A stretch of 64,000 bases of DNA from JBCBSZ01 sp039185015 (GCA_039185015.1 JBCDAU010000006.1:1-64000); one strand, 5' to 3'; positions 48,370-57,234 are shown, counted from the stretch's first letter. The notes: generated by a model from the sequence alone, not told the origin. Made by a program: numbers and translations.

Positions 48370-48729
48370 CTAGGCCGAGCTGGCCGAGTGGAGCAGTCGG
48401 CGCCCGAGGACGACCGCACCGGCGGCGGCGCCGGTGGCCGCCGCGGCGAGTGCCGCGACCTCCGCGGCGCGTGGCCGCCAGCCCTTCGACGCCGAGGTCG
48501 ACCCGGACCGGAGCAGCTCGAGGGTCTCGGCCAGCAGATCGTCCGGGGGCTGGAGGCGGTCGGCTCCCAGCGCGACGAGCTCGCGATCGAGCCGGCGGAA
48601 GCGCACGGCGGTGGCCTGGCAGCGCAGGCACTGCTCGAGGTGGTCGCGCTCGGCTCCGGGCGGCAACTCGCCGCCCGCGGTCTCGCTCAGCGCATCGGCG
48701 ACCCGCCGGCACACCGCGTCAGCCCGCAT
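48370..48729 (-). CDS. anti-sigma-like zinc-finger membrane protein
   Basis: 119 residues. H30-x3-C34-x2-C37 matches the core of the zinc-associated anti-sigma motif; a hydrophobic Ala-rich segment at ~88-112 is a predicted membrane anchor. Its start overlaps the preceding ECF sigma gene by 11 nt, the classic sigma/anti-sigma arrangement. It likely holds the sigma factor inactive at the membrane. Start chosen at the ATG inside the sigma gene's end. Confidence 0.82.
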   Translation of the reverse strand: MRADAVCRRVADALSETAGGELPPGAERDHLEQCLRCQATAVRFRRLDRELVALGADRLQPPDDLLAETLELLRSGSTSASKGWRPRAAEVAALAAAATGAAAGAVVLGRRLLHSASSA

Positions 48730-49309
48730 GGGCCACCTCGTCGTCGCCCCCGGGGCCGAGCTCGTGGAGGTCGGCCTGGAGTCGCTTGCGGGCCCGATGG
48801 AGGCGCACCTTGGCCGCGGACTCGGTGATGCCCAACTCGTCGGCGATGTCGCGATGCGACAGGCCGTGGAGGTCACGGAGCACGACGACCGACCGGAGCT
48901 TCGGTGGCAGCACCGAGATGGCGGCCTCGAGCCGGTCGCGCAGGCCGGCTCGAGTGGCCCGGTCCTCGGGGTCGTGGTCGACGTCGAGGTCGATGCCGCC
49001 GTGGTCGTCGGCCAGCTCGAGGTGACGGTGCCGAGTCCGTCGACGGCGATGCGTCGAGGCGCAGTTGGCCGTGATCCGGTACATCCACGTGGAGAACTGA
49101 GCATCGCCACGGAACTTGCCGATCGACCGGAACGCTCGGAGGTAGGCCTCTTGGACCACGTCGCGGGCGTCGTCGGGATCGCCGGTCAGGCGGCGGGCGA
49201 GGGAGTACACGTCGACGTGGGTCAGACGCACGAGCTCCTCGAAGGCCTCCTGGTCCCCTCCGCGGGCGGCAGCGACGAGCTCGTCCACAGCGGGGTTGGA
49301 CCTCGGCAT
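48719..49309 (-). CDS. ECF RNA polymerase sigma factor
   Basis: 196 residues: region 2 (GDPDDARDVVQEAYLRAFRS, FSTWMYRITANC) and region 4 (LPPKLRSVVVLRDLHGLSHR, LGITESAAKVRLHRARKRL). SigE/SigW-like by eye. It is paired with the overlapping anti-sigma-like gene, and inserted between tRNA-Met and tRNA-Trp. The signal it answers is unknown. Confidence 0.95.
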   Translation of the reverse strand: MPRSNPAVDELVAAARGGDQEAFEELVRLTHVDVYSLARRLTGDPDDARDVVQEAYLRAFRSIGKFRGDAQFSTWMYRITANCASTHRRRRTRHRHLELADDHGGIDLDVDHDPEDRATRAGLRDRLEAAISVLPPKLRSVVVLRDLHGLSHRDIADELGITESAAKVRLHRARKRLQADLHELGPGGDDEVAHAG

Positions 49310-49382
49310 CTCGCGAACGTTACGCGCCCGACGGGCGATCGCGCCCGGGGAGGGTCGAACGGTGTCGCGGCCGAACCGGATC

Positions 49383-49404
49383 GCCCCCGGCCGGAGCCGG
49401 GGGC
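49383..49404 (-). terminator. hairpin after tRNA-Met
   Basis: Perfect 9-bp stem gcccccggc/gccgggggc with tetraloop cgga, 9 nt past the tRNA-Met 3' end; ends the tRNA-Thr/tRNA-Met transcript. Confidence 0.7.
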
Positions 49405-49412
49405 GTCGGGAG

Positions 49413-49486
49413 TAGCGGCGCCCGGACTTGAACCGGGGACCTTTCGATTATGAGCCGAACGCTCTAACCAGCTGAGCTACGCCGCC
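49413..49486 (-). tRNA. tRNA-Met (anticodon CAT), elongator-like
   Basis: 74 nt. Acceptor ggcggcg/cgccgct (G1-U72 pair), anticodon loop ctcataa, discriminator A. The sequence ggcg..gtagctcagctggttagagc resembles elongator tRNA-Met; the C1xA72 mismatch of initiators is absent. A lysidine-modified tRNA-Ile2 cannot be excluded from the anticodon alone. Confidence 0.9.
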
Positions 49487-49510
49487 GTGGCCGTCCGATG
49501 TGGACGGTGG

Positions 49511-49583
49511 AGCCCCGTGTGGGAATCGAACCCACGACACCAGCCTTACCATGGCTGTGCTCTACCGACTGAGCTAACGGGGC
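49511..49583 (-). tRNA. tRNA-Thr (anticodon GGT)
   Basis: 73 nt. Acceptor gccccgt/acggggc, anticodon stem cagcc/ggctg with loop atggtaa, T-arm gtggg/cccac, discriminator U. 24 bp upstream of tRNA-Met and probably co-transcribed. Confidence 0.95.
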
Positions 49584-49639
49584 CGGTCTCGCGACCGTGA
49601 GAGTGTATGCGGATCCGTGCCTGAGAGGAACCTGACTTC

Positions 49640-50173
49640 GTGACCGATCTCCGCACCCGGCTCGCCCGGCCGGACGATGCGGCGGCGACGGCCGAGATCT
49701 ACAACGCCGAGGTCCTCGAGACCACGGTGACCTTCGATCTCGTGCCCCGGTCCGTCGGAGACCAGCGGGCCTGGCTCCAGCAACGGTCCGGCGCCCACGC
49801 CGTGATCGTGGCCGTCGACGACGACGACACGATCGCCGGATTCGCCTCCCTGTCGCCGTACCGGGATCGGCCGGCCTACAATACGACCGTCGAGAACTCG
49901 GTCTACGTCTCCCGCGACCATCGCGGGCGCGGTGTGGGGCGTCGCCTGCTGACCGACCTGCTCGTGATCGCCGAGGACCGCGGCTTCCACTCCGTCATGG
50001 CCAGGATCGTCGGCGGTCACGACAGGTCGATCGCACTGCACGCCGCCGTGGGGTTCGAGATGGTCGGCACCGAGCGGGAGGTCGGCCGCAAGTTCGGACG
50101 TTGGCTCGACATCGTGTTGATGCAGCGGCTCTTCGGCGAGTCGGCCAGCCCACGCCCACCGATGGGCGTGTGA
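49640..50173 (+). CDS. GNAT-family N-acetyltransferase (phosphinothricin acetyltransferase-like)
   Basis: 177 residues, GTG start. TRLARPDDAAATAEIYNAEV at the N-terminus, the acetyl-CoA loop RGRGVGRRLL, and FEMVGTEREVGRKFGRWLD near the C-terminus are typical of the PAT/bar-like subgroup that acetylates small amines such as phosphinothricin or methionine sulfone. Substrate not proven. Stand-alone gene opposite the tRNA cluster. Confidence 0.88.
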   Translation: MTDLRTRLARPDDAAATAEIYNAEVLETTVTFDLVPRSVGDQRAWLQQRSGAHAVIVAVDDDDTIAGFASLSPYRDRPAYNTTVENSVYVSRDHRGRGVGRRLLTDLLVIAEDRGFHSVMARIVGGHDRSIALHAAVGFEMVGTEREVGRKFGRWLDIVLMQRLFGESASPRPPMGV

Positions 50174-50198
50174 GCAGGAGAGGCGCGATCATCGGACC

Positions 50199-50663
50199 AT
50201 GAGCGAACGGCCCTTCCGCGTCCTCGGCATCCAACAGGTCGCCATCGGTGGTCTCGACAAGGACCGCCTGACCGGTCTGTGGACCGGCCTCCTGGGTGTC
50301 GAGAAGGTCGGCGACTACGTCAGCGAGAACGAGAACGTCGACGAGGACATCCTGCGCCTCGGCGACGGTCCCCACGCCGTCGAGATCGACCTCATGCAGC
50401 CGCTCGACCCCGAGCGCTCACCCAAGGTCCACGTGCCGACGCTCAACCACCTCGGACTCTGGATCGACGACCTGCCCGCCGCCGTCGAGTGGCTGACCGA
50501 GCAGGGCATGCGGTTCACCCCCGGCGGCATCCGGAAGGGTGCCGCCGGCTACGACGTGTGCTTCCTCCACCCCAAGGGCAACGACGAGACGCCGAGGTCA
50601 GGCGAGGGCGTCCTGATCGAACTGGTCCAGGCCCCGCCAGACGTCATCGACGCCCTGGGGTAG
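50199..50663 (+). CDS. VOC-family protein
   Basis: 154 residues with two VOC modules (IQQVAIGGLDKDRLTGLWTG, LNHLGLWIDDLPAAVEWLTE) and a C-terminal GEGVLIELVQAP motif carrying the usual metal-ligand glutamate. It resembles glyoxalase I/methylmalonyl-CoA epimerase-type proteins; the reaction is undetermined. 25 bp after the acetyltransferase, possibly co-transcribed. Confidence 0.85.
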   Translation: MSERPFRVLGIQQVAIGGLDKDRLTGLWTGLLGVEKVGDYVSENENVDEDILRLGDGPHAVEIDLMQPLDPERSPKVHVPTLNHLGLWIDDLPAAVEWLTEQGMRFTPGGIRKGAAGYDVCFLHPKGNDETPRSGEGVLIELVQAPPDVIDALG

Positions 50664-50814
50664 CCCGAGATCACCCTGGGCCGAGACGAGGAGCCACGAA
50701 CCCGGCGCAGGACGACCTCCCCGGGGGCCTCCGTGGCGAACGGCCCCAGCGGAGCGGGCAGCAAGCGGAGGCGACGGAGCGAGTCGGCTGACGAGCTCAG
50801 GTGAAACGCAATCG

Positions 50815-50896
50815 TGGGCCGGGGAGGATTCGAACCTCCGTAGGCAATGCCGGCGGATTTACAGTCCGCTCCCTTTGGCCGCTCGGGCACCGACCC
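50815..50896 (-). tRNA. tRNA-Tyr (anticodon GTA)
   Basis: 82 nt with the long variable arm of class II tRNAs. Acceptor gggtcgg/ccggccc, anticodon stem gcgga/tccgc with loop ctgtaaa, T-loop ttcgaat, discriminator A. Flanked by divergent YajQ. Confidence 0.96.
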
Positions 50897-50960
50897 AGAC
50901 GGGGAGGCAGCGTAGCGGTGTCGGCCCCGTTTCCGAACCCGCTTCGGTAGGTTGACGCCC

Positions 50961-51449
50961 ATGCCCAGCTTCGACGTGCTCTCCGAGGTGGATCGCCAGG
51001 AGGTCCGCAACGCGGTCGATCAGGCCGCTCGCGAGATCGGCAACCGATACGACTTCAAGGGGACCGACACGACGATCGAGCTCTCCGAGGAGGCCATCAC
51101 CCTGGCGTCGGTCTCCGACGACCGCCTTGCCGCCGCCCGGCAGGTGCTCGAGGAGAAGCTGGTGAAGCGGAAGGTCTCGCTGAAGGGCCTCGACTACGGC
51201 AACGTCGAGGACGCAGCCGGCGGTTCGAAGCGCCAGGTCGCCACCCTCGCCGCCGGCATCAGCCAGGACAAGGCGAAGGAGCTCAACAAGTTCATCAAGG
51301 GGCTCGGCATCAAGGGCGTGCAGTCGCAGGCCCAGGGCGAGCAGCTCCGGGTGAGCTCGAAGAAGCGCGACCACCTCCAGGAGGTCATCGCCGCGCTCCG
51401 CGAGGGCGACTTCGGCATCCCGCTCAGCTACGAGAACTTCCGGGACTGA
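50961..51449 (+). CDS. YajQ-family nucleotide-binding protein
   Basis: 162 residues. MPSFDVLSEVDRQEVRNAVD, IGNRYDFKGTD and the C-terminal REGDFGIPLSYENFRD define the YajQ family, a duplicated ferredoxin-like fold whose Xanthomonas and Pseudomonas members bind cyclic di-GMP or nucleic acid. ATG start chosen over a TTG three codons earlier. Confidence 0.95.
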   Translation: MPSFDVLSEVDRQEVRNAVDQAAREIGNRYDFKGTDTTIELSEEAITLASVSDDRLAAARQVLEEKLVKRKVSLKGLDYGNVEDAAGGSKRQVATLAAGISQDKAKELNKFIKGLGIKGVQSQAQGEQLRVSSKKRDHLQEVIAALREGDFGIPLSYENFRD

Positions 51450-51491
51450 CGCCACGCGCGGGACTCGAGCCCGGCACCGTCCCGACCGTCG

Positions 51492-51926
51492 TCAGCGGCG
51501 CAGCTTCGCCCACCATCCGCGGAGCGTGCTGGTGAGCCTCTCGGCCATCGGGGCGGCTCGCTCGACCACCTTGTCCTTCACCGGGGCGGCTCGCTCGACC
51601 ACCTTGTCCTTCACCGGCCCGACCTTCTCGGCGACCGGGGCGGCTCGCTCGACCACCTTGTCCTTCACCGGCCCGACCTTCTCGGCCACGGGGGCGAGCT
51701 TCTCGGCTGCGGTGTGGCGCAGTTCGCCGACCGTGCCGCCGCCGTCGGTCGCCTCGCCGATCGCGTCCTCGACGGTCTCGGCCGCCTCGTCGACGGTCTC
51801 CTTCGCAGCCTCGGTCGCCTCGTCGACGGTCTCCTTCGCAGCGTCGGTCGCCTCGCCGATCGCGTCCTCGACGGTCTCGGCCGCCTCGTCGACGGTCTCC
51901 TTGGCAGCCTCGGTCTCGGAGTCCAT
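51492..51926 (-). CDS. low-complexity amphipathic-helix repeat protein (LEA-like)
   Basis: 144 residues with no signal peptide. The first half repeats ETVDEAAETVEDAIGEATDA and AAKETVDEA units; the second half repeats KDKVVERAAPV and AEKVGPVKDKVVERAAP. The C-terminus is basic (LRGWWAKLRR). The pattern is that of apolipoprotein/LEA/phasin-like helices that lie on membranes or protect cells in desiccation; function is a guess. DNA repeats underlying it make copy-number changes likely. Confidence 0.75.
   Translation of the reverse strand: MDSETEAAKETVDEAAETVEDAIGEATDAAKETVDEATEAAKETVDEAAETVEDAIGEATDGGGTVGELRHTAAEKLAPVAEKVGPVKDKVVERAAPVAEKVGPVKDKVVERAAPVKDKVVERAAPMAERLTSTLRGWWAKLRR
51549..51926. 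repeat. in-frame tandem repeats inside the helical protein gene
   Basis: About 33-bp units (gctcgctcgaccaccttgtc type) recur at 51549-51690, and units built from ctcgtcgacggtctccttcg and cgatcgcgtcctcgacggtc recur at 51740-51926. All preserve the reading frame. Confidence 0.85.
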
Positions 51927-52028
51927 GTGCTGCTCACTTCTGCTCGGGGAGCCCGATCCTCGCGGACCCGCGTTACCGGGGTGTTGCCAGCACCTCCCCT
52001 CGGCTGACCCTCTGGCACGGCACGCGAC

Positions 52029-52060
52029 GGAGCCGGGACCCTCAGCGGGGTCCCGGCTCC
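52029..52060 (-). terminator. terminator of the MMPL gene
   Basis: Perfect 13-bp stem ggagccgggaccc/gggtcccggctcc with a 6-nt loop, 20 bp past the MMPL stop. Confidence 0.75.
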
Positions 52061-52079
52061 GGTCAGTGCGCCGTCACCG

Positions 52080-54311
52080 TCAGCCGAAACGCTCGAGCTC
52101 GGCACCCTCGAGCGAGGTGAGGTCGTCGGGGACGGCGGGACCGGCCTCGTCGATGCCGAAGCGGTCGTGGATCCGCCGTGCCCACTCGGGTGCCCACCAG
52201 TTCGCGTCGCCGGCGAGCTTCATCAGCGCCGGCACCAGGGTCGCCCTGACGATGAAGGCATCGACCAACACGGCGATGCCGAGTCCGAGTCCGAAGAGCT
52301 TCATGAAGGTCACGCCGGAGGTGGCGAAGGCGAAGAAGGTGACCGAGAGCACCAGCGCCGCAGCCGTCACGATGCTGCCGGTCTTGGCCAGACCCTGGAC
52401 GATCGCCGCGTCGTTGTCGCCGGTGCGGTCGTACTCCTCCTTCATCCGGGAGAGCAGGAAGACCTCGTAGTCCATCGAGAGGCCGAAGGCGATGGCGAAC
52501 ATGAGGATCGGCATCGAGACATCCGTGAGGCCCGTGGCGGTGAAGTCGAGCAGCCCGGACAGGTTGCCGTCCTGGAAGATCCAGACCATGGCGCCGAAGG
52601 TGGCGGTCAGGCTGAGCGTGTTGAGCACGATCGCCTTGAGCGGCACGAGCACCGACCCGAACATCAGGAACAGCAGCACGAAGGTGGCGAGCACGATCCA
52701 CGCCGCCGCGAGCGGTGCGACCCCGAAGATCGCCGACTGGGTGTCGACCAGTTGGGCGGTCGCGCCTCCGACGAAGGTCTCGAACGGAGCGTCGAGGTCG
52801 CGGATCTCGGCGATGCGGTCCTCGCCGATCGACGACATCGGCACGAACTCGGGCACCACGCTGAGCCACATGGCCTCGGGGGTCGGGGCGTACTGGGCCG
52901 ATGAGGGGCCGGGCTCGGCGACGAGTGAGCCGTCGACGTAGCTGCCGGTGACGGTGTCGACCCGGGCGATGTCGTCGATCGACGACACCGTCGCGGCGTA
53001 GCGGTCGATGGCCGCCACGTCGGCACCGTCGGGCACGACGATGGCGAAGGCGTCGGCCTCGTTGGAGGCGAACTCCTCGACGAGCCGCTCGCTCGTCACC
53101 CGCGTCTCGTTGCCCTCGGGCAGGCTCCGAGCGTCGGGATTGCCGAAGTCGACGGAGAGGAACGGCAGGCCGACGAACACCAGGATCGAGATGGTGACCG
53201 CGGCGACCGCACCCGGACGTGCCAGCACCCGGCGCCCGAGGCGGGCCCAGACGTTCTCGGCCGCACCCGTGACCGTCCGTCGCGACCGGCCGACCGACCA
53301 GCGGTTCACCCGGTGGCCGAGCACGGCGAGGATCGCGGGCAGCGTCACCACCGAGGCCGCCATCGCCACGAGGATCACGCCGATGCCCGCGTAGGCGAAG
53401 GACCGGAGGAAGTAGAGCGGGAAGACGAGCAGCGAGGCCAGGGACACCCCGACCGTGAGGGCGCTGAACGTGACGGTGCGGCCGGCGGTCTCGACCGTGC
53501 GCCGGACGGCGGCGTCGCTGTCCAGGCCGGAGGCCAGCTCCTCCCGGAAGCGGGAGACGATGAAGAGGCTGTAGTCGATCGCCAACCCGAGACCGAGCGC
53601 CGTCACCAGGTTGATGGAGAAGACGGACACGTCCGTGACGCCGGCGACGAGCCAGAGCACGAAGAAGGCGCCGAAGATCGCCATGATGCCGACGGCGAGC
53701 GGCAACAGCGCCGCGACGATGCCTCGGAAGATGATCACCAGGAGGAGGAGCGTCAGCGGGATGGCGATCATCTCGGCGAGCACGAGATCGGACTCGAGAC
53801 GCTCGCCGATCGCAGCGAACACGGCGGCCTCGCCACCGGCGCTCACCTGCAGGACGGGCCCCTCCCCCTCGACGGCCTCGATGATCTCGATCGCGCGCTC
53901 CTCCTGCTCGGTCTCGTCGCCGAGGATCGTCGCGACGACGATCGCGGCGCTCCCTGACTCCGATCGCAGGCCGTCGGGACGGCCGAGGCTCCAGTACGAG
54001 GCGACCGACTCGACGCCTTCGAACGAGCCGATGGTCGACTCCAGCTCGGCGGCCGCCTGGCCGACGGCCGACGCATCGACGTCACCGCCCGTCGCGTCCA
54101 CGAGCAGCACGAGCTGCGGGTTCCCGACGCCGTAGTCGGCGAGCAGCTCCTCGGCTCGCGTCGACTCCGCGTTCGGGTCGTCGAAGCCGCCTCCGGCGAG
54201 CCGGCCGAACACGCCGGTCCCGAGCACCGCGGCGACGACGAAGGCCGTGGCCGAGGCGACGAGCACCAACCGTCGGTGGTGGACGATGTTGCGTCCGAGG
54301 GTGGAGAACAT
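52080..54311 (-). CDS. MMPL-family RND transporter
   Basis: 743-residue inner-membrane exporter with the RND pseudo-repeat: TM1, a ~130-residue outer domain, six TMs, then the same plan again. Proton-relay motifs GLAIDYSLFIVSRFREE and FGLSMDYEVFLLSRMKEEY are the MmpL signatures. Family members export lipids, siderophores or drugs. Start at the ATG 9 nt after GGAAGGG; an ATG three codons earlier abuts it. Downstream on the same strand as the NarL-type two-component genes. Confidence 0.93.
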   Translation of the reverse strand: MFSTLGRNIVHHRRLVLVASATAFVVAAVLGTGVFGRLAGGGFDDPNAESTRAEELLADYGVGNPQLVLLVDATGGDVDASAVGQAAAELESTIGSFEGVESVASYWSLGRPDGLRSESGSAAIVVATILGDETEQEERAIEIIEAVEGEGPVLQVSAGGEAAVFAAIGERLESDLVLAEMIAIPLTLLLLVIIFRGIVAALLPLAVGIMAIFGAFFVLWLVAGVTDVSVFSINLVTALGLGLAIDYSLFIVSRFREELASGLDSDAAVRRTVETAGRTVTFSALTVGVSLASLLVFPLYFLRSFAYAGIGVILVAMAASVVTLPAILAVLGHRVNRWSVGRSRRTVTGAAENVWARLGRRVLARPGAVAAVTISILVFVGLPFLSVDFGNPDARSLPEGNETRVTSERLVEEFASNEADAFAIVVPDGADVAAIDRYAATVSSIDDIARVDTVTGSYVDGSLVAEPGPSSAQYAPTPEAMWLSVVPEFVPMSSIGEDRIAEIRDLDAPFETFVGGATAQLVDTQSAIFGVAPLAAAWIVLATFVLLFLMFGSVLVPLKAIVLNTLSLTATFGAMVWIFQDGNLSGLLDFTATGLTDVSMPILMFAIAFGLSMDYEVFLLSRMKEEYDRTGDNDAAIVQGLAKTGSIVTAAALVLSVTFFAFATSGVTFMKLFGLGLGIAVLVDAFIVRATLVPALMKLAGDANWWAPEWARRIHDRFGIDEAGPAVPDDLTSLEGAELERFG

Positions 54312-54409
54312 GGGGGGCATCCCTTCCGATCCGGACCGGCGTCACCGGCCTCGAACCGAACGTACGAAGCGAGATGACGGCGGGCATCGGCGCCCGGTAC
54401 GCGATGACT

Positions 54410-54423
54410 GGTCCCGCGGGACC
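54410..54423. promoter_or_regulatory. palindrome upstream of the MMPL gene
   Basis: ggtcccgcgggacc, a perfect 14-bp palindrome between the LuxR-type regulator and the MMPL gene. Possible operator or weak terminator. Confidence 0.3.
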
Positions 54424-54486
54424 GTTCAGCGGTCGGATCCTCATCCCGTGGGAGGAGGGCCCGCTGGTCCCCGCCTGGGCGATGAC

Positions 54487-55140
54487 TCAGCGGCGGGGGA
54501 CGACGACGCCGGCGTCGAAGGCGTGGACGATCGCGGCCGAACGATCCCGCACGCCGAGCTTGGCGAAGATGGCACCGACGTGGGTCTTCACGGTCGTGGT
54601 GGCGAGGAACAACTCGTCGGCGATCTCGTGGTTCGAGGCGCCGCGGGCCATCAGCTTCAGGACGTCGAGCTCCCGGTCGGTCAGTGACTCCACCTCGGAC
54701 GGAGCCGCCTCGTCGCGAAGGACCGTGGTGCGGAACACCTCCAACAGGTCACCGAGCAACGAACCGTCGATCCAGCTACCGCCAGCTGCGACGGTGCGGA
54801 TCGCTTCGACCAGGTTCTCGGCCGTCGCCGATTTCAGCTCGAAGCCCGCAGCGCCGGCCTCGACCGCGGCCCAGAGCACCTCTCGCTCACCGAACGTCGT
54901 GAGGATGCAGACCGGGGGGCCGTCGGACGCGACGAGCTGCCGGGTCGCCTCGATCCCGTCGGTGCCGGGCATGCGCACGTCCATGCACACGACGTCGGGA
55001 CGGAGCCCGGCGACGTGGTCGAGGATCCGGTCGCCGCTCTGGAGCTCGCCCACCACCTCCAGGTCCGGCACCGCCGAGAGCACCATGGTGAGGCCGGCCC
55101 GGATCATCGGCTGGTCGTCCACGAGCAGGACTCGGGTCAC
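54487..55140 (-). CDS. NarL/LuxR-type response regulator
   Basis: 217 residues. Receiver with phospho-acceptor D54 (VVCMDVRMPG) and acidic pair D8-D9; C-terminal LuxR helix-turn-helix (LTDRELDVLKLMARGASNHE, TVKTHVGAIFAKLGVRDR). GTG start overlaps the kinase stop (GTGA). Acts with the upstream kinase; the MMPL gene next door is a plausible target. Confidence 0.95.
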   Translation of the reverse strand: MTRVLLVDDQPMIRAGLTMVLSAVPDLEVVGELQSGDRILDHVAGLRPDVVCMDVRMPGTDGIEATRQLVASDGPPVCILTTFGEREVLWAAVEAGAAGFELKSATAENLVEAIRTVAAGGSWIDGSLLGDLLEVFRTTVLRDEAAPSEVESLTDRELDVLKLMARGASNHEIADELFLATTTVKTHVGAIFAKLGVRDRSAAIVHAFDAGVVVPRR

Positions 55141-56270
55141 GAACCGACCTCGACCTCGCCGATCGCGCTCGTCGTCGAGACCGGCAGCTCCGCCGAGACG
55201 AGCCACCGACGACCGACCGGGCCTGCCGCGAAGCTCCCGCCGAGCGATTCGACCCGGTGCCGCATGCCGTCGACCCCGCTGCCCGCACCGACCACGGCGG
55301 CGTCGCGGTCGTTGGAGACGGCGACCCGGAGGCCGATCGAGGAGGCGAGCAGATCGACGGCGACGACCGCGTCCGGGGCGTGCTTCGCGGCGTTCGTGAG
55401 TGACTCACGCACGACGTCGTAGGCGACGATGCCGACCCCGGTCGCGACGTCCTCGAGGGGCCCGTCGCGGTCGAGGCGGACGTCGAGCCCTGCATCGCGG
55501 TACCCGTCGATCAGTGGCTCGATGGCGGAGAGGCCCTGCACCGGGGCCCGACGTCCGTCATCGTCGCGCATCAGCGCGAGCGCCTCCCGGAGGTCGTCCA
55601 TGCCGTGGCGTCCCACCGCCTCGGCATCGGCCAGCGCCGCCGCCGCACGCTCGGGATCGTGGGCGAGGGTGGTGCGGGCGCCGCCCAGGTGCAAGAGAAC
55701 GACGCTGAAGCTGTGACCGACCAGGTCGTGGAGCTCGCGTGCGATCCGCTGGCGCTCCTCCCGAGCGCTGGACTCCGCGAGCAGCGCACGGCTCCGCTCG
55801 AGCTCGGTGATGGTCCGCGTGAGATGGCCGATCACGACACCGAAGAAGCACCCGAGCGCCAGGCCGGAGAGCCACGTCCAGGGTCCGAGCGTGACGTAGT
55901 CCTCGACCCGGGCCGCCCAGAGCACGAGCGGTGCAGCGACCGTGGCCCCCACGGCGAGACGGGTCAGGCGGCCGATGGGCTCGGCGGAGCAGACGATCAC
56001 GAGGACCACGAGCACGGCGAACCAGCCGACGTTGCCCTTGTCCTGGGACTCGGCGATGACCGTCGGGACCGTCACGAGCGTCAGCAGGAGCGGGTCAGCG
56101 AGCCGCCCGGTCACGAGATCGACGAGCAGCACCGCGATGACGACGGTCGCCGGGATCCAGCCCCAGTCGACCGACGTGGCAACGCTCCACACGGCGAACC
56201 CGAGGGCAACGATGAGGGCGGCCTTGCGGAAGTCGCGCCGGTTGGTCAGCAACTCGAGCATCGCCACCAA
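55137..56270 (-). CDS. NarL-class sensor histidine kinase
   Basis: 377 residues. Four to five predicted N-terminal membrane segments with very short loops (intramembrane-sensing type), then HisKA_3 (RIARELHDLVGHSFSVVLLH, phospho-acceptor H181) and a HATPase domain (VVRESLTNAAKHAPDA, GSGVDGMRHRVESLGG). Same layout as DesK/LiaS-like envelope or membrane-state sensors. Coupled to the regulator by a 4-nt overlap. Confidence 0.93.
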   Translation of the reverse strand: MVAMLELLTNRRDFRKAALIVALGFAVWSVATSVDWGWIPATVVIAVLLVDLVTGRLADPLLLTLVTVPTVIAESQDKGNVGWFAVLVVLVIVCSAEPIGRLTRLAVGATVAAPLVLWAARVEDYVTLGPWTWLSGLALGCFFGVVIGHLTRTITELERSRALLAESSAREERQRIARELHDLVGHSFSVVLLHLGGARTTLAHDPERAAAALADAEAVGRHGMDDLREALALMRDDDGRRAPVQGLSAIEPLIDGYRDAGLDVRLDRDGPLEDVATGVGIVAYDVVRESLTNAAKHAPDAVVAVDLLASSIGLRVAVSNDRDAAVVGAGSGVDGMRHRVESLGGSFAAGPVGRRWLVSAELPVSTTSAIGEVEVGS

Positions 56271-56318
56271 CGTACCGATGGGCGGGACGGCGATCGTCCT
56301 GCCACGGTGCCCTTGCGC

Positions 56319-56336
56319 CTCCTCCCACGGGAGGAG
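56319..56336 (-). terminator. small hairpin after htpX
   Basis: ctcctcc/ggaggag stem with a 4-nt loop, 8 bp after the htpX stop on the minus strand. Confidence 0.4.
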
Positions 56337-56343
56337 ACCAGCG

Positions 56344-57198
56344 CTACCCCAGCGCCGACTGCCACTCGCCGGAGCGGAGGCGACGGATGCGCTCCTCCAT
56401 CGGCGGGTGGGTGCGGAACAGGTTGCCGGCGACCTGGCTCGGGCCGAGCGGGTTCGCGATGTACATCTGCTCCTGGGCGGGATTGACCTTCATCGGCATC
56501 TGCGCAGCGCCGGAGCTGATCTTCTCGAGCGCACGAGCCAGCGGCTCGCCATCGCCGATGAGCTGAGCGGCGCTGCGGTCGGCCTGGAACTCCCGGCTCC
56601 GGCTGATCGCCATCTGCAGCAGGGCGGCCGCGATCGGGGCGACGATGATCATCGCCAGGTCGGCCAGCGGGTTCCGGTCACGGTTGTTGCCGCCCCCGAA
56701 GATGAGCGCGAACTGGGCGATGTTGGCGATGAAGGTGATCGCCGTGGCGATCGCAGCGGCGACCGATCCGATCAGGATGTCGCGGTTCTTCACGTGGGCG
56801 AGCTCGTGGGCGAGCACGCCGCGGACCTCGTCCCAGCTGAGGTACTGGAGCAGACCGGCCGTGACCGCGATGACCGCGTTGTCGGGGTTGCGGCCGGTCG
56901 CGAAGGCGTTGGGCTGCGGGTCGGGCGTGATGTACAGCCTCGGCATGGGCATGTCGGCCCGCTGCGTGAGGTCACGCATGATCTCGTAGTACTGCGGGAA
57001 TTGGGCCTCGTCGGCGGGGACGGCCCGGGCGGACCGGATCGCGAGGGCGTCGCTCTTCCAGTAGGAGAACCCGATCATCGCGAACGCCGCGATCAGGGCG
57101 ATGAACATGCCCGTCGTGCCGCCGAGCGTCGCACCGATGAAGAGGAAAAAGCCGGACAGGCCGGCCAGGAGTACGGCGGTCTTGGCGGTGTTCTTCAT
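56344..57198 (-). CDS. htpX: membrane zinc metalloprotease HtpX
   Basis: M48-family quality-control protease of the cytoplasmic membrane, 284 residues. Two N-terminal TMs (~7-48), HELAH zinc motif at 131-135 with the third ligand in REFQADRSAAQL, two more TMs in between (~143-200), and the C-terminal THPPMEERIRRL. All catalytic residues present. Confidence 0.96.
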   Translation of the reverse strand: MKNTAKTAVLLAGLSGFFLFIGATLGGTTGMFIALIAAFAMIGFSYWKSDALAIRSARAVPADEAQFPQYYEIMRDLTQRADMPMPRLYITPDPQPNAFATGRNPDNAVIAVTAGLLQYLSWDEVRGVLAHELAHVKNRDILIGSVAAAIATAITFIANIAQFALIFGGGNNRDRNPLADLAMIIVAPIAAALLQMAISRSREFQADRSAAQLIGDGEPLARALEKISSGAAQMPMKVNPAQEQMYIANPLGPSQVAGNLFRTHPPMEERIRRLRSGEWQSALG

Positions 57199-57228
57199 GG
57201 GTTCGTGTCACCTCGGTCTCGGCCTCCA

Positions 57229-57234
57229 AATCTA
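57229..57234 (-). promoter_or_regulatory. possible -10 box of htpX
   Basis: TAGATT on the minus strand, 31 nt before htpX; identical to the rpsL -10. No good -35. Confidence 0.3.

Noticed and set aside
51549..51926. CRISPR-like array
   Set aside because: The repeats are in frame inside a gene, vary in sequence and lack unique spacers of constant size.
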